Positions 1 through 8,705 of a DNA stretch of 55,612 nt are shown here, piece by piece. The stretch covers positions 1 to 55,612 of the forward strand of contig JAUNUI010000022.1 of assembly GCA_030538255.1 (NCBI GenBank), read 5' to 3'. A program made the translations under genes and the position numbers. Source of the DNA: Pelistega sp. (GTDB taxonomy: Bacteria; Pseudomonadota; Gammaproteobacteria; Burkholderiales; Burkholderiaceae_B). Every line of letters begins with the position of its first letter. Position 1 is the first letter of the stretch. The notes beneath the pieces were generated by a model. The model had not been told where the DNA came from, did no database searches, and saw nothing but the letters and a program-made list of their open reading frames with translations.

Positions 1-52
1 AGCATCACACCTCAAGCATCACGCACTCGAGCCTTGCCGACACTAGCCATAG

Positions 53-101
53 AAAAAGCTGATGCACCCACTCACTTGCGTGTTAGGTCAACATCAGCTT
101 T
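53..101 (-). terminator. Probable intrinsic terminator downstream of brnQ
   Basis: A perfect 10-bp inverted repeat (AAAGCTGATG at 55-64, CATCAGCTTT at 92-101) encloses a 27-nt loop. On the minus strand the stem ends in a short U-run, which suits termination of the minus-strand brnQ about 90 bp after its stop. The long loop lowers confidence. Confidence 0.5.
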
Positions 102-188
102 ATAGAGTTTATCAGAACTCGCCCTAAAACCCCGCTTTTAAAAGCAGAGAGGACGTCGGGGATCAACTATTGGCTCATCGAATACGGT

Positions 189-1541
189 TTAATGAACACT
201 CACAACACGCTTACCACGTAGCGCAACTAAACCTAAGCCAATCACAAAACCAATCAGCGCAGGCGCGATCCAGCCTAAGCCAATCTCATACCAAGGCAGG
301 TACTGACTCAAGAGAGCTTTGGTGTCAGCAGACAGGCCAAAAGCAGCCTGCCATGCATCTAACATACCCACGACAAAGGTTAAGGCCATAGTGCTGACAT
401 AGACTTCTTGGCGCCCTGCGAATAGAGGATGTAAGAAGGCTAACAGAATCAGCACAATGGTCAATGGATACAGCAACATCAGCACAGGTACGGAGAAAGC
501 AATAATACCGCTCAGACCCTTATTCGCCAAGACGCACGAGATAATCGTAAAGAGTATGGCAAATTGCTTGTACGAGATCTGTGGGATTAAACGCGTGAAG
601 TACTCGGCACACGCGGCAATCAAGCCCACAGCGGTACTCAAACAAGCCAGAATAATAATCACCATAAGCAAGAGATTACCCATCATGCCCCAATAATGGT
701 TAGCAATCTGAGCCAACACTAAGGCACCATTATCTAGCCAGCCCGTCACCGCAACACTATGCGCTCCCATATAAGTCACCGCAGCGTATACCAAGGCTAG
801 GCAAAAAGCCGCAAGAAATCCGGCGCCGATAGTCAAGCGCATCAATTGCTCATTATTTCCCACACCGGCCGCTTGCAAAGCCCCCACCACAATAATGGCG
901 AACACCAATGAGGCCAAAGCATCCATGGTTTGATAGCCGGCTAGAAAACCTTCAACCCAGGCATGACTTTGAAAGTTACCTTGTGCGGCTTGCAGTTCGC
1001 CCATGGGATCAAGCATGGATTTAGCAGCCAAAATACCAATGCTGATTAATAAGGCGGGCGTCAAGATCTTGCCGATGCGATCAATCAGCTTGCCAGGCGA
1101 CATCGCCAACCAGTAAGAAAGTGCGAAAAAAACGATACTAAAGAGTAAAAGTGGCCAGACTTGGGCTGCCGTCGCTTCACTTAAAAAGGGCTTAATCCCC
1201 ACTTCAAAAGCCACCGTGCCTGTCCTAGGCATAGCGAATAAAGGACCAATTGACAGATACAAAGCCACGGCAAAAAACACCCCAAACCATGGAGTAACGC
1301 GTGAGGCCAGATGCTGCACATCACGTGCGCCTGAATAGGCCATAGCTAAGATGCCCAATAAGGGCAGGCCAGCACCGGTTAAAACAAAACCAAGCACAGC
1401 ACCGATGTAATTCTCACCCGCTTGCTGGCCCATATGGGCGGGGAAAATTAAATTTCCTGCTCCGAAAAACAAAGCAAAAAGCATTAAACCCGTGGCCACA
1501 AATAATGTGTACGGGGATTTTCTTGAAGATTGAGTTGACAT
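189..1541 (-). CDS. brnQ: Branched-chain amino acid transporter, BrnQ/LIVCS family
   Basis: The 450-residue protein is an inner-membrane carrier expected to import leucine, isoleucine and valine with Na+ or H+. The N-terminal membrane segment contains the family signature FALFFGAGNLIFP (about residues 21-33), followed by about eleven further hydrophobic segments. The length is normal for BrnQ (about 440). The start is the first ATG of the open frame, placed just before the first hydrophobic helix, and no strong Shine-Dalgarno sequence is visible. A terminator-like hairpin follows the gene. It is probably transcribed alone; the upstream minus-strand gene is an unrelated MFS pump. The family assignment is firm, while substrate range is inferred from the family. 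Confidence 0.93.
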   Translation of the reverse strand: MSTQSSRKSPYTLFVATGLMLFALFFGAGNLIFPAHMGQQAGENYIGAVLGFVLTGAGLPLLGILAMAYSGARDVQHLASRVTPWFGVFFAVALYLSIGPLFAMPRTGTVAFEVGIKPFLSEATAAQVWPLLLFSIVFFALSYWLAMSPGKLIDRIGKILTPALLISIGILAAKSMLDPMGELQAAQGNFQSHAWVEGFLAGYQTMDALASLVFAIIVVGALQAAGVGNNEQLMRLTIGAGFLAAFCLALVYAAVTYMGAHSVAVTGWLDNGALVLAQIANHYWGMMGNLLLMVIIILACLSTAVGLIAACAEYFTRLIPQISYKQFAILFTIISCVLANKGLSGIIAFSVPVLMLLYPLTIVLILLAFLHPLFAGRQEVYVSTMALTFVVGMLDAWQAAFGLSADTKALLSQYLPWYEIGLGWIAPALIGFVIGLGLVALRGKRVVSVH

Positions 1542-1610
1542 AAAGGAAGGGTATCTTTTGGATACTGCTTAAAAGAAAGTTTTATAAGTTAACATAATAA
1601 AATAATTTTC

Positions 1611-1624
1611 TGCCTTTTTAGGCA
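1611..1624 (-). terminator. Small hairpin after the MFS pump gene
   Basis: TGCCT/AGGCA with a 4-nt loop is followed on the minus strand by an A/T-rich stretch. It lies about 50 bp after the stop of the Bcr/CflA-type gene and about 70 bp before brnQ. The stem is only 5 bp, so this is a weak terminator candidate. Confidence 0.3.
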
Positions 1625-1672
1625 AAAAACTTACAATCTCTCTATTTTCTAAGGAAAGCTTCACGCCAAACC

Positions 1673-2845
1673 TTATCGCTGTGCGGCCTTCGCCACCTTG
1701 AAAGAAACTTGTGCAATTAAGCAAGCCGCTATGAGGACCACGGCAGCGGCTAGGGTTGGGTCCCCGCCTAAGCCTGCTAAGCTGGTACATAAGGCGCCGA
1801 CTAACATCTGTGTAAAGCCGTAAATACCTGAAGCTGAACCGGCAACCAGAGGATTGATACTTAAGGCTTTAGATAATGCCGCGGGTGAGGTAATCCCCGC
1901 ACCGAAACAATACACCATCACAGGAATAATGAGGCTGAAGGCAGTCACATAATCAATCAATACACAAAGTAGCAAAACCGCCGCACTCGCAAAACTAATT
2001 AAACTCCCGATAAAAATCATCTGCTCAATACTAATTCTATCCACCATTCGGCTTGCCGCAACGCAGCCGCACCACACGCCTAGCATCACTAAGATAAGGG
2101 CTAAGCTCACATCCTGCACAGAATGGTTTAAGCGATTCACAAACACATAGGCCACTACGCCCAAGAAGGCATAGACTGCCGTCGTCGAAAAACCACCACC
2201 GATGGTATACAGCAGAAATTTGGGTGAGCTAATCAGTTTTTTGTAATTTTGCACCACCGAACTCGACGCTGCCTTATCCTTTTTACGTTCCTTCTTATGG
2301 ACATAGCGCAAAATCAACACCAAGTTCAGGAGCCCCAAAGCCGATAAGACGGTAAAAATACTGCGCCACCCCGAAAGCTCTGCCAATATGCCACCGATCA
2401 AGGGTGCCAGACTGGGCCCTAAGATCACCAGCATATTCAGCATGGAGAGTTTTTTGGTGGTTTCGCTCCCTGTCGTCGTATCCTGAATAATCGCTCGGCT
2501 TAAGAGTAAGCCACTACATCCCCCTAAGGCCTGAAAAAATCGCATTATTACTAGGATATCAATCGAAGGGGCGAGCATAGCACCGATACTTGCCAAGGTA
2601 TAAATCAATAAGCCTAATAGCAACACAGGGCGACGGCCAATGCTATCGGCAAGTGGACCATACAACAGTTGCCCTATCGCCAATCCAATAACGTAGACGC
2701 TAATGGTCAGCTGTACCGCTTGTAAATTCACGTGAAAATCACGGGCGACCAAGGGCAAGACAGGCACAAAAATATGAATCGCCAAAGTACCGCTTAAGGT
2801 TAAGATGGCTAAGAACCAAAGAGGCACTGCTTTAGGCGCTTTCAT
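1673..2845 (-). CDS. MFS multidrug efflux transporter, Bcr/CflA family
   Basis: The 390-residue, 12-helix major facilitator protein has the motif A loop GPLADSIGRRP between helices 2 and 3 (about residues 63-73) and the motif C-type stretch LGPSLAPLIGG around residues 142-152, as in drug/H+ antiporters. The closest family is Bcr/CflA (bicyclomycin, sulfonamide or chloramphenicol export), whose members are usually about 390-400 residues. It would extrude small toxic compounds across the inner membrane. It lies on the same strand as brnQ but 130 bp away with a weak hairpin between, so co-transcription is uncertain. The 263-bp divergent region upstream carries a short tandem repeat. The substrate cannot be read from the sequence. 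Confidence 0.88.
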   Translation of the reverse strand: MKAPKAVPLWFLAILTLSGTLAIHIFVPVLPLVARDFHVNLQAVQLTISVYVIGLAIGQLLYGPLADSIGRRPVLLLGLLIYTLASIGAMLAPSIDILVIMRFFQALGGCSGLLLSRAIIQDTTTGSETTKKLSMLNMLVILGPSLAPLIGGILAELSGWRSIFTVLSALGLLNLVLILRYVHKKERKKDKAASSSVVQNYKKLISSPKFLLYTIGGGFSTTAVYAFLGVVAYVFVNRLNHSVQDVSLALILVMLGVWCGCVAASRMVDRISIEQMIFIGSLISFASAAVLLLCVLIDYVTAFSLIIPVMVYCFGAGITSPAALSKALSINPLVAGSASGIYGFTQMLVGALCTSLAGLGGDPTLAAAVVLIAACLIAQVSFKVAKAAQR

Positions 2846-2890
2846 GATGGGGCAATAGCTTGATAGTGTTAAAAAGGAAGAGCTTTAGAA

Positions 2891-2963
2891 CTGACTAAGT
2901 GTGTGTATCGACAGCATATCAGTTAGAGCTGACTGGGTATGTGTGTCGACAACATATCACAGT
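2891..2963. repeat. Degenerate tandem direct repeat, period 38 bp
   Basis: Copy 1 (2891-2923) and copy 2 (2929-2963) share the pattern CTGACTnnGTnTGTGTnTCGACnnCATATCA. It sits between the divergent MFS and thioesterase-like genes. No coding function is visible. It is one of several such repeats in the window. Confidence 0.7.
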
Positions 2964-3092
2964 GCTTTTAGCCATTATGTTTTTAGCTTATGAGCTTTAT
3001 TGCATCGCGTCAAGCAACTTCTTGCTCTACGCAGTAACCCTAGTTTGCAAAATTAAGACTTTTCGCTAAAGTGAATGCTTATCGACTATTTG

Positions 3093-3102
3093 ACGTTAAC
3101 GT
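3093..3102. promoter_or_regulatory. Palindrome just upstream of the thioesterase-like gene
   Basis: ACGTTAACGT is a perfect 10-bp palindrome ending 6 bp before the ATG at 3109, in a position where a ribosome-binding site would be expected and is not seen. It could be an operator overlapping the transcription start of a leaderless mRNA. This is speculative. Confidence 0.2.
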
Positions 3103-3108
3103 AAACTT

Positions 3109-3909
3109 ATGAACGCCTATTACCAATTTCTCCATCGTCAAGTGAATGACGACGCTTCTGTCACCGCCAGCTATCGCTCTACGATTCATTCACAAGGTGC
3201 ATGGAGTGAGGCTGAGCAGCATATGGCTGTGGCCACCGGAGTCATTACCGCTGAACTTGAGCAATTCAATCCACGGCCTGAGATGCAGTGGGGTCGAATT
3301 AGCTTGGATATTCTGGGTATGATTCACTTTGGTGAATTCACCATCACAACACGTGTGATACGACCAGGCAAGACCATTGAGTTAGTAGAGTCCATTATGG
3401 CCTCGAATGGCCGTCCTTGCATTGAAGCACGTGCTTGGCGGATTCTGAAGCATGACACCGACTTTATTGCGGGTATTGAAGACCAGAATATTGGACATCC
3501 TGCGGAGTTGCCCGATTGGGTAGGCATGAAACACTGGCCAGGCGGCTATATTGCCTCTATACAAGTTAAAGCACATCCTGATCGTCGCGCTGGCAAGGGA
3601 ATCGTCTGGCTGAATACCCCCATTGAGATGGTTGAAGGTCAAGAAACCAGTGATTTCGTGCATATTATCGGTCTGATTGATACGGCCAATGGTATCGTAC
3701 CGCGTCGTGGTAGTGACCGCAGTTGGGGCTACCCTAATTTAGATTTACAAATCCATCTACATAGAATTCCACAAGGGCGCTGGCTAGGCCTAGAAACAAC
3801 GCAGCAGTATGGTTCGTCAGGTATTGGTTTAACCAGTAGTATCTTGCATGATGTACATGGGCCATTCGGTCATAGTGAGCAGATTCTTACGGTGCGCCCG
3901 CTTAGTTAA
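3109..3909 (+). CDS. Thioesterase-like (acyl-CoA thioesterase / hotdog-fold) family protein
   Basis: The 266-residue soluble protein resembles the TesB-like double-hotdog thioesterase superfamily. The N-terminal half carries a partner-hotdog pattern (GRISLDILGMIHFGEF, then a strand with TRVIRPGKTIELVE around residues 64-96), and the C-terminal half ends in QQYGSSGIGLTSSILHDVHG, the typical final 'G.G...S.L.D..G' strand of this group. Such proteins hydrolyse acyl-CoA thioesters; the physiological substrate is unknown. It is monocistronic, divergent from the MFS pump, and followed by a clear terminator. The catalytic residues could not be confirmed by eye, so the call stops at family level. Confidence 0.7.
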   Translation: MNAYYQFLHRQVNDDASVTASYRSTIHSQGAWSEAEQHMAVATGVITAELEQFNPRPEMQWGRISLDILGMIHFGEFTITTRVIRPGKTIELVESIMASNGRPCIEARAWRILKHDTDFIAGIEDQNIGHPAELPDWVGMKHWPGGYIASIQVKAHPDRRAGKGIVWLNTPIEMVEGQETSDFVHIIGLIDTANGIVPRRGSDRSWGYPNLDLQIHLHRIPQGRWLGLETTQQYGSSGIGLTSSILHDVHGPFGHSEQILTVRPLS

Positions 3910-4024
3910 ACCTGACAAGTATTATGACGCATTAAAACCGTCGCTACTTCTCTCGCTACAGTGTATGCAGCGCTTTATTAACACTCGACATAAGATTGAT
4001 ATAGCGTGCGTATACTTCCACGCT

Positions 4025-4062
4025 AAGACCCTAATTGGCATTCGTCATTTAGGGTCTTTCGT
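4025..4062 (+). terminator. Intrinsic terminator after the thioesterase-like gene
   Basis: AAGACCCTAA (4025-4034) pairs perfectly with TTAGGGTCTT (4049-4058), with a 14-nt loop and a T-rich tail. It lies about 115 bp after the stop of the plus-strand gene. Confidence 0.7.
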
Positions 4063-4207
4063 TCTTATGCCATGATTTCAGTGGATAATAGGATTAAGTA
4101 GCGCCTTTTTTCTACATACTTACCCACCTGATATTGATGAATCCAGGGTTGATAAAATTGCTACGCTGACATACTAATTTCTACCATCTTGTCTTGATTG
4201 AGTTCCT

Positions 4208-4642
4208 ATGAGCTACCCTATTCTTCTTATCTTCCATCTACTCTTGGCAATTGCCTTTATCGGCACGGTATTTGTTGAGGTCGTGATGTTAAGCGGCATG
4301 CGTCATAAAGTGCCGAAGGAGATGATGCGCGTGGTAGAGACGGAGTTCGGTAATCGTGCGGTCAAGATTATGCCGACGGTGATTATTCTGCTGTATACCT
4401 TTGGGATTTTACTGGCTTGGCAACATCGCGGCGCATTAGCTCAGCCCTTCGCCAGTAGTTTTGGGGCCTTATTAACGCTCAAGATTCTGCTGGCTATCAG
4501 TATCTTTGCTCACTTCATCACAGCCATGGTATTGCGTAAGAAAAAGCGCCTGAACGGTCGTATCTCAGCCCGCATTCATCTGAGTATTTTCATGCACATG
4601 ATAACTATCGTTGTGCTTGCCAAGGGTATGTATTATTTTTAA
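4208..4642 (+). CDS. Small CopD-family-like integral membrane protein
   Basis: The 144-residue protein has four predicted membrane helices (about residues 4-27, 53-70, 82-103 and 122-142) separated by basic loops (RHK, RKKKR). The arrangement, with conserved His10, matches the short 'CopD family copper resistance protein' group, distantly related to the copper-uptake protein CopD. Direct copper handling is not shown by the sequence: I see no Met-rich or Cys motif. It has its own ATG after a short AT-rich region and no co-directional partner. The function is best treated as unknown, possibly metal- or haem-related. Confidence 0.6.
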   Translation: MSYPILLIFHLLLAIAFIGTVFVEVVMLSGMRHKVPKEMMRVVETEFGNRAVKIMPTVIILLYTFGILLAWQHRGALAQPFASSFGALLTLKILLAISIFAHFITAMVLRKKKRLNGRISARIHLSIFMHMITIVVLAKGMYYF

Positions 4643-4733
4643 TGGCTCAAGATGCAGGCTTGTCCTACCCACCAAGCAATTAGGACAAGTTCAGTCTGGA
4701 GTTCAAAAAGTGTGCCTCCCATCCTGCTAAAAT

Positions 4734-4794
4734 GCTCAGTCACGAGACCCTTGGCAGCTAAAGTGTTCAGTCACGAGACCATTGGCAACCAAAG
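4734..4794. repeat. 31-bp tandem duplication of the arsB 3' end
   Basis: 4734-4763 and 4765-4794 are near-identical 30-bp units (core CAGTCACGAGACC) that differ at four positions. The second copy includes the stop codon and last codons of arsB; the first lies just outside the gene. The gene tail has therefore been duplicated outwards and has begun to diverge. Confidence 0.85.
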
Positions 4795-6060
4795 CGCCAA
4801 GGCCACTAAGGTCGAGAGCAAGACGGGCAGTGTCAGCACAATACCGACTTTAAAGTAATACGCCCAGCTAATACGAATATCTTTCTGCGCTAGGACATGC
4901 AACCACAGCAAGGTGGCCAGTGAACCGATAGGGGTAATCTTCGGTCCTAGGTCACTACCAATCACATTAGCAAATACCATGGCCTCACGCACCAGCCCTT
5001 GAGCCTGAGCCCCATCAATGGCAATCGCTTGAATCAATACGGTGGGCAAATTATTCATGACTGAGGATAAAAATGCAGACAATATTCCTGTGCCTACGGT
5101 CGCGATGAATAGGCTTTCTTGCGCGAGAGCCGCTAGGCCTTTTGACAAATAATCAGTGGCACCTGCATTCTTCAAACCATAGACCACAAGGTACATGGCC
5201 AGTGAGAAAATCACGATTTGCCATGGCGCACCTCGTAAGATTGGTCGTAATTTAATCCTTGGGCTGAGCGACGCAACAAGAAATAAGCACAGGGCACCAG
5301 TACCTGCAATGGCACTAATCGGCACACCTTGCGGCTCCAACACGAAAAACCCAAACAGAAGCAAAGCTAATACAATCCAACCTGCGATAAAGGTGCGCTT
5401 ATCGACAATGGCTTGTTGCGGCTCAATCAGGCTATCAAGCGCATAAGTGGCGGGGATATCACGTCGGTAAAAGAGATAGAGAACGATTAAGGAGCTGATG
5501 ATAGCGACAAAATTAACCGGCACCATGACTTGTGCGTAACGGGTAAAACTTAAGGAAAAAAAGTCAGCCGAAATAATATTCACTAAATTTGAAATTACCA
5601 AGGGTAGGCTCGCCGTATCGACAATAAAACCGGCGGCCATAATAAAGGCTAGGGTCGTCGTAGGGCTCAAGCGCAAGGCACGTAAAATAGCGATGACGAT
5701 GGGGGTTAAGATAAGGACAGCACCGTCATTGGCAAAAAATGCGGAAGCGATTGCCCCGAACAGCACGATGTAGATAAAGAGCAAACTGCCCTTACCACGC
5801 CCCCAGCGGCTGACATGTAAGGCTATCCAATGGAAAAAGCCTGACTCATCAAGGATGATGCTGATTAAAATAATGGCGATTAAGGCAAACGTAGCATTCC
5901 AGACAATCTGCCAGACGATCGGAATATCTTGCCATTGCACAATACCCAATAACAAGGCGAGTAAAGCGCCTGCACTCGCACTGACGCCAATACCTAAACC
6001 TCTTGGTTGCCAAATCACCAGAACCAAGGTTGCTAAAAACAAAACAATCGCACTAAGCAT
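4771..6060 (-). CDS. arsB: Arsenite efflux membrane protein ArsB
   Basis: The 429-residue, roughly 12-helix inner-membrane protein matches the ArsB arsenite/antimonite:H+ antiporter family in length and sequence. Examples are the first helix [19 protein letters not shown], the [15 protein letters not shown] stretch (about residues 108-122), and [15 protein letters not shown] (about 313-327), which are the two symmetric N-D/N-N hairpins of this fold. It expels As(III) or Sb(III). Unusually, no arsR, arsC or arsA is next to it, so it may be unregulated or controlled in trans. Its last codons are part of a tandem duplication that extends past the stop. No terminator is evident downstream; the convergent CopD-like gene is close. 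Confidence 0.93.
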   Translation of the reverse strand: MLSAIVLFLATLVLVIWQPRGLGIGVSASAGALLALLLGIVQWQDIPIVWQIVWNATFALIAIILISIILDESGFFHWIALHVSRWGRGKGSLLFIYIVLFGAIASAFFANDGAVLILTPIVIAILRALRLSPTTTLAFIMAAGFIVDTASLPLVISNLVNIISADFFSLSFTRYAQVMVPVNFVAIISSLIVLYLFYRRDIPATYALDSLIEPQQAIVDKRTFIAGWIVLALLLFGFFVLEPQGVPISAIAGTGALCLFLVASLSPRIKLRPILRGAPWQIVIFSLAMYLVVYGLKNAGATDYLSKGLAALAQESLFIATVGTGILSAFLSSVMNNLPTVLIQAIAIDGAQAQGLVREAMVFANVIGSDLGPKITPIGSLATLLWLHVLAQKDIRISWAYYFKVGIVLTLPVLLSTLVALALWLPMVS

Positions 6061-6196
6061 AAGAACACATACTGAACACAGTTTCGAGAAATATGCCCAT
6101 CATTGATGTCAACAGCGATCACATATATGAACACCTGATTTAAGCACGGTAAAAGGCATGGGTAAATCTGCACTGGGAGAATTCTATCCTGTGCAT

Positions 6197-6230
6197 TGAA
6201 AAAGGCAATCTGCATTATACAGATTGCCTT
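6197..6230 (-). terminator. Intrinsic terminator for the AGCS symporter gene
   Basis: A perfect 11-bp stem (AAGGCAATCTG at 6202-6212, CAGATTGCCTT at 6220-6230) with a 7-nt loop is followed on the minus strand by a U-run of five. It is 130 bp past the stop of the alanine symporter gene. The stretch also contains a second hairpin at 6327-6350. Confidence 0.75.
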
Positions 6231-6326
6231 CCAAGGATGGTGCTTAAGCACTTAATCTTTGCCCTCTCGTCTACGTCAGTATATAAACCCTTAGTAAGGA
6301 TTGAATACACATTCCAACGAGAGGCT

Positions 6327-6350
6327 CAGGGCTAAAAGAGAATAGCCCTG
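6327..6350 (-). other. Hairpin immediately after the AGCS symporter gene
   Basis: CAGGGCTA (6327-6334) and TAGCCCTG (6343-6350) form a perfect 8-bp stem 9 bp beyond the stop codon. There is no U-tract, so it may be an mRNA 3'-stabilising structure ahead of the true terminator. Confidence 0.5.
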
Positions 6351-6359
6351 TTCACTCAA

Positions 6360-7721
6360 TTATGGCAGCTCACCAGAAGCGCGGCGTGCTTTAAAGTCTT
6401 TAGTTTCCTTAACCACGACACCGGCAAGTAATACTAAACCAATCAAGTTAGGGATAGCCATTAAGCCGTTAAATACGTCAGCTAAGCTCCACACGAGATC
6501 AAGTGTGGCAATGGTACCCAACATCACGGTGACGATATAAATCACACGATAGGGTAAAACTGCTTTCTCACCGAGCAAGTAGGTTGCGCACTTCTCACCG
6601 TAATAGCACCAGCCAAGAATGGTTGAGTAGGCGAAGAAGATCAAGCCAAAGGTCACGATAAAGCCACCAAAGCCAGGTAAGAGCGAGTTAAAGGTCTGAA
6701 CAGTCAGTGCTGCACCACGCTCACCACCCATGTACATATCGCCCATCACAAGCACGATACCTGTGATTGAACACACGATAATAGTGTCTAAGAAAGTACC
6801 TGTCATAGAAATCAGGGCTTGGCGACCTGGGTGGTCAGTTTTGGCGGCAGCAGCAGCAATCGGTGCTGAACCCATACCCGCTTCGTTCGAGAATACACCA
6901 CGAGCAACACCATAACGAATCACCGCACCAATCGCGCCACCAGCAACTGCTTCGCCACTGAAGGCATCATTAAAGATGAGCGAAATTGCAGGCCATAGTT
7001 TATCCATATTGGTGAAGATAATCACGAGACCGCCTAATACATACACAATCGCCATAACCGGAACGATCACTGATGAGGCGCGAGCAATACTCTTAATACC
7101 GCCAAGAATCACAAGACCAGTGAACACAGTTAACACCACACCGGTAATCCATGGATCAATACCTAGACTAGATTGCACTGAAAGTGCAACAGAGTTAGAT
7201 TGCACAGATGAGCCGATACCGAAAGCGGCGATCGAGCCAAAAAGCGCGAAGGCAATCGCCAACCACTTCATCTTACAACCATGCTCTAGGTAGTACATTG
7301 GACCACCAGACATCTCACCGCGCTCGTTCTTGACACGGTATTTCACCGCTAGAATCGCCTCAGCGTATTTCGTTGCCATACCGAAAATAGCGGTAATCCA
7401 CATCCAGAATACTGCGCCTGGGCCACCTAATACCACTGCAGTTGCAACACCCGCAATATTACCCGTACCAATCGTTGCAGATAGAGCGGTCATCAAGGCG
7501 CCGAATTGTGAGACGTCGCCCTCATGATCGCTACCATCAGACTTCTTGCCATGCTTCTTATGCGGCAGAAATGCTTGCTTTAAGGCAAACGGCAGCATAG
7601 TGAATTGCAAGAAAAACAAGCGTAATGATAAATATACGCCTGTGCCAACCAAGAAGGTCAGCATATATGGCCCCCAGACGAAATCGCTGATTTGGCCAAT
7701 GATTTGATTAAATTGTTCCAT
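6360..7721 (-). CDS. Sodium:alanine symporter family protein (AGCS)
   Basis: The 453-residue inner-membrane carrier imports alanine, or glycine, with Na+. The family signature is present: GTGNIAGVATA (about residues 86-96) and GGPGAVFWMW (about 99-108), then SGGPMYYLEHG and a C-terminal FAYSTILGWCYYGE. Hydrophobic segments number about 10-11 and the length is standard for AlsT/DagA-type proteins. The start ATG opens MEQFNQIIGQI, a typical family N-terminus. It is monocistronic, with a hairpin pair and terminator downstream. A 545-bp non-coding region lies upstream and probably holds its promoter. The distinction between alanine, glycine and glutamine cannot be made from sequence alone. Confidence 0.93.
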   Translation of the reverse strand: MEQFNQIIGQISDFVWGPYMLTFLVGTGVYLSLRLFFLQFTMLPFALKQAFLPHKKHGKKSDGSDHEGDVSQFGALMTALSATIGTGNIAGVATAVVLGGPGAVFWMWITAIFGMATKYAEAILAVKYRVKNERGEMSGGPMYYLEHGCKMKWLAIAFALFGSIAAFGIGSSVQSNSVALSVQSSLGIDPWITGVVLTVFTGLVILGGIKSIARASSVIVPVMAIVYVLGGLVIIFTNMDKLWPAISLIFNDAFSGEAVAGGAIGAVIRYGVARGVFSNEAGMGSAPIAAAAAKTDHPGRQALISMTGTFLDTIIVCSITGIVLVMGDMYMGGERGAALTVQTFNSLLPGFGGFIVTFGLIFFAYSTILGWCYYGEKCATYLLGEKAVLPYRVIYIVTVMLGTIATLDLVWSLADVFNGLMAIPNLIGLVLLAGVVVKETKDFKARRASGELP

Positions 7722-8267
7722 AAGAACTCCAAATTTGTTTCAATCTATTTTAGATAACTTGATTTTTCAAAAGAAAGTGCTCCGTAAATTATACAGATAT
7801 TGCCATTCATCGCACTATGTCTTTCATTCTAAAGAAGCCAATTCCGCTTAGCACCTAGGGAAATCACTAGGTAGATAGGTTCGATTTGACGATGTTTTGA
7901 GAGGACTTTAGCTTGGTTTGTGGTATTTTTAAAACAAGCGTATGATTCTATTTCGCCTTAAGGTCGATATATTCACGATTTTCCGCGCGCATGAAATTAT
8001 TTGTAATTATTATTCTACGCGCACGATGCGGCTGTGAAAAAAGCGCAGTTGATGAGTATTAAGGTACGGGAAATATATGATGCGCTCCCCCGGCGCTCAG
8101 GAATTGTTAATTAAAGTGATCTACTCTTAAGGTACTCGTCTCATTTAACGCCCCCCACCCTAATGACGGGGGTTTGCCTTGAGTACAGATAATGAGGGCG
8201 GTAGTCGGTGTTAAATATTGTGCCCTTACGGGTTTGCCGTGAGCACTGATAATGAGACTACTAATTA
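7722..8267. other. Non-coding region between the AGCS symporter and the satellite T6SS locus
   Basis: No convincing gene is seen on either strand. It should hold the symporter promoter near its left end. It contains a short hairpin (ACCTAG/CTAGGT near 7852-7873), a C5/G5 hairpin around 8143-8171 that might terminate transcription, and the direct repeat listed separately at its right end. Confidence 0.5.
8170..8256. repeat. Direct repeat, 27 bp units 60 bp apart
   Basis: 8170-8196 and 8230-8256 share GGGTTTGCC, then GAG and GATAATGAG, with three mismatches over 27 bp. The pair lies just beyond the 3' end of the DUF4150 gene, mirroring the tail duplications at arsB and the TssQ-like gene. Confidence 0.75.
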
Positions 8268-8654
8268 TTAAGCCGCCAGAACCAGTTCCGTGAATTGACT
8301 CGGCACAATGCGCACAGAGATAGGACAATTAATCAAGTTTGCAGGCCCCAAGCTCGTTACTCGGGTCGCTGGTGTACCACGAATAATATAGGTGAAAGCA
8401 CCTGTTAAATGACGCTGTGTAGCCATCACTGTTTGAGAAATCAACCCAAGCCCAATCCCTGGTGTATCACCCATGGTGATCGGACGGAACGACATCAAGT
8501 TATGCTGTGGCACGCATTTTAATAAAATATTAAATGGAATCGGTATCGTCACTGGCCCAAAAGCCATATTCGGATAAGGAATGGGTGGTAGTGGTGTTTT
8601 ACAGCAATCAGGAAAGCCCAGATCCATGCCACTTAATTGACAATTTGCAAACAT
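8268..8654 (-). CDS. DUF4150 (PAAR-like) T6SS spike-tip protein
   Basis: The 128-residue protein belongs to the DUF4150/PAAR-like group. It has the diagnostic N-terminal block LGFPDCCKTPLPPIPYPNMA (about residues 12-31), the SFRPITMGDTPGIGLGLIS stretch and the RGTPATRVTSLGPANLIN end. PAAR-like proteins cap the VgrG trimer and help to pierce the target membrane. It is closely similar to the DUF4150 protein at 40847-41239 (same LAFPDICKTPPAAVPIPYPN start). It follows the DUF3540 gene by 51 bp on the same strand, the same pairing as in the main island. Unlike the main island, no vgrG lies between them. Confidence 0.85.
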   Translation of the reverse strand: MFANCQLSGMDLGFPDCCKTPLPPIPYPNMAFGPVTIPIPFNILLKCVPQHNLMSFRPITMGDTPGIGLGLISQTVMATQRHLTGAFTYIIRGTPATRVTSLGPANLINCPISVRIVPSQFTELVLAA

Positions 8655-8705
8655 AATATTCTCCCTTATTATGCATATTTCTTAAAGCTTAAAGCTTATA
8701 TTGGA

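Noticed and set aside
2891-2963. CRISPR array
   Set aside because: Only two diverged copies and almost no spacer between them. The same holds for the other direct repeats here. No cas genes are present.
6033-6251. 72-residue minus-strand ORF between the AGCS symporter and arsB
   Set aside because: It covers the terminator hairpin and part of the arsB start, and has no family resemblance.
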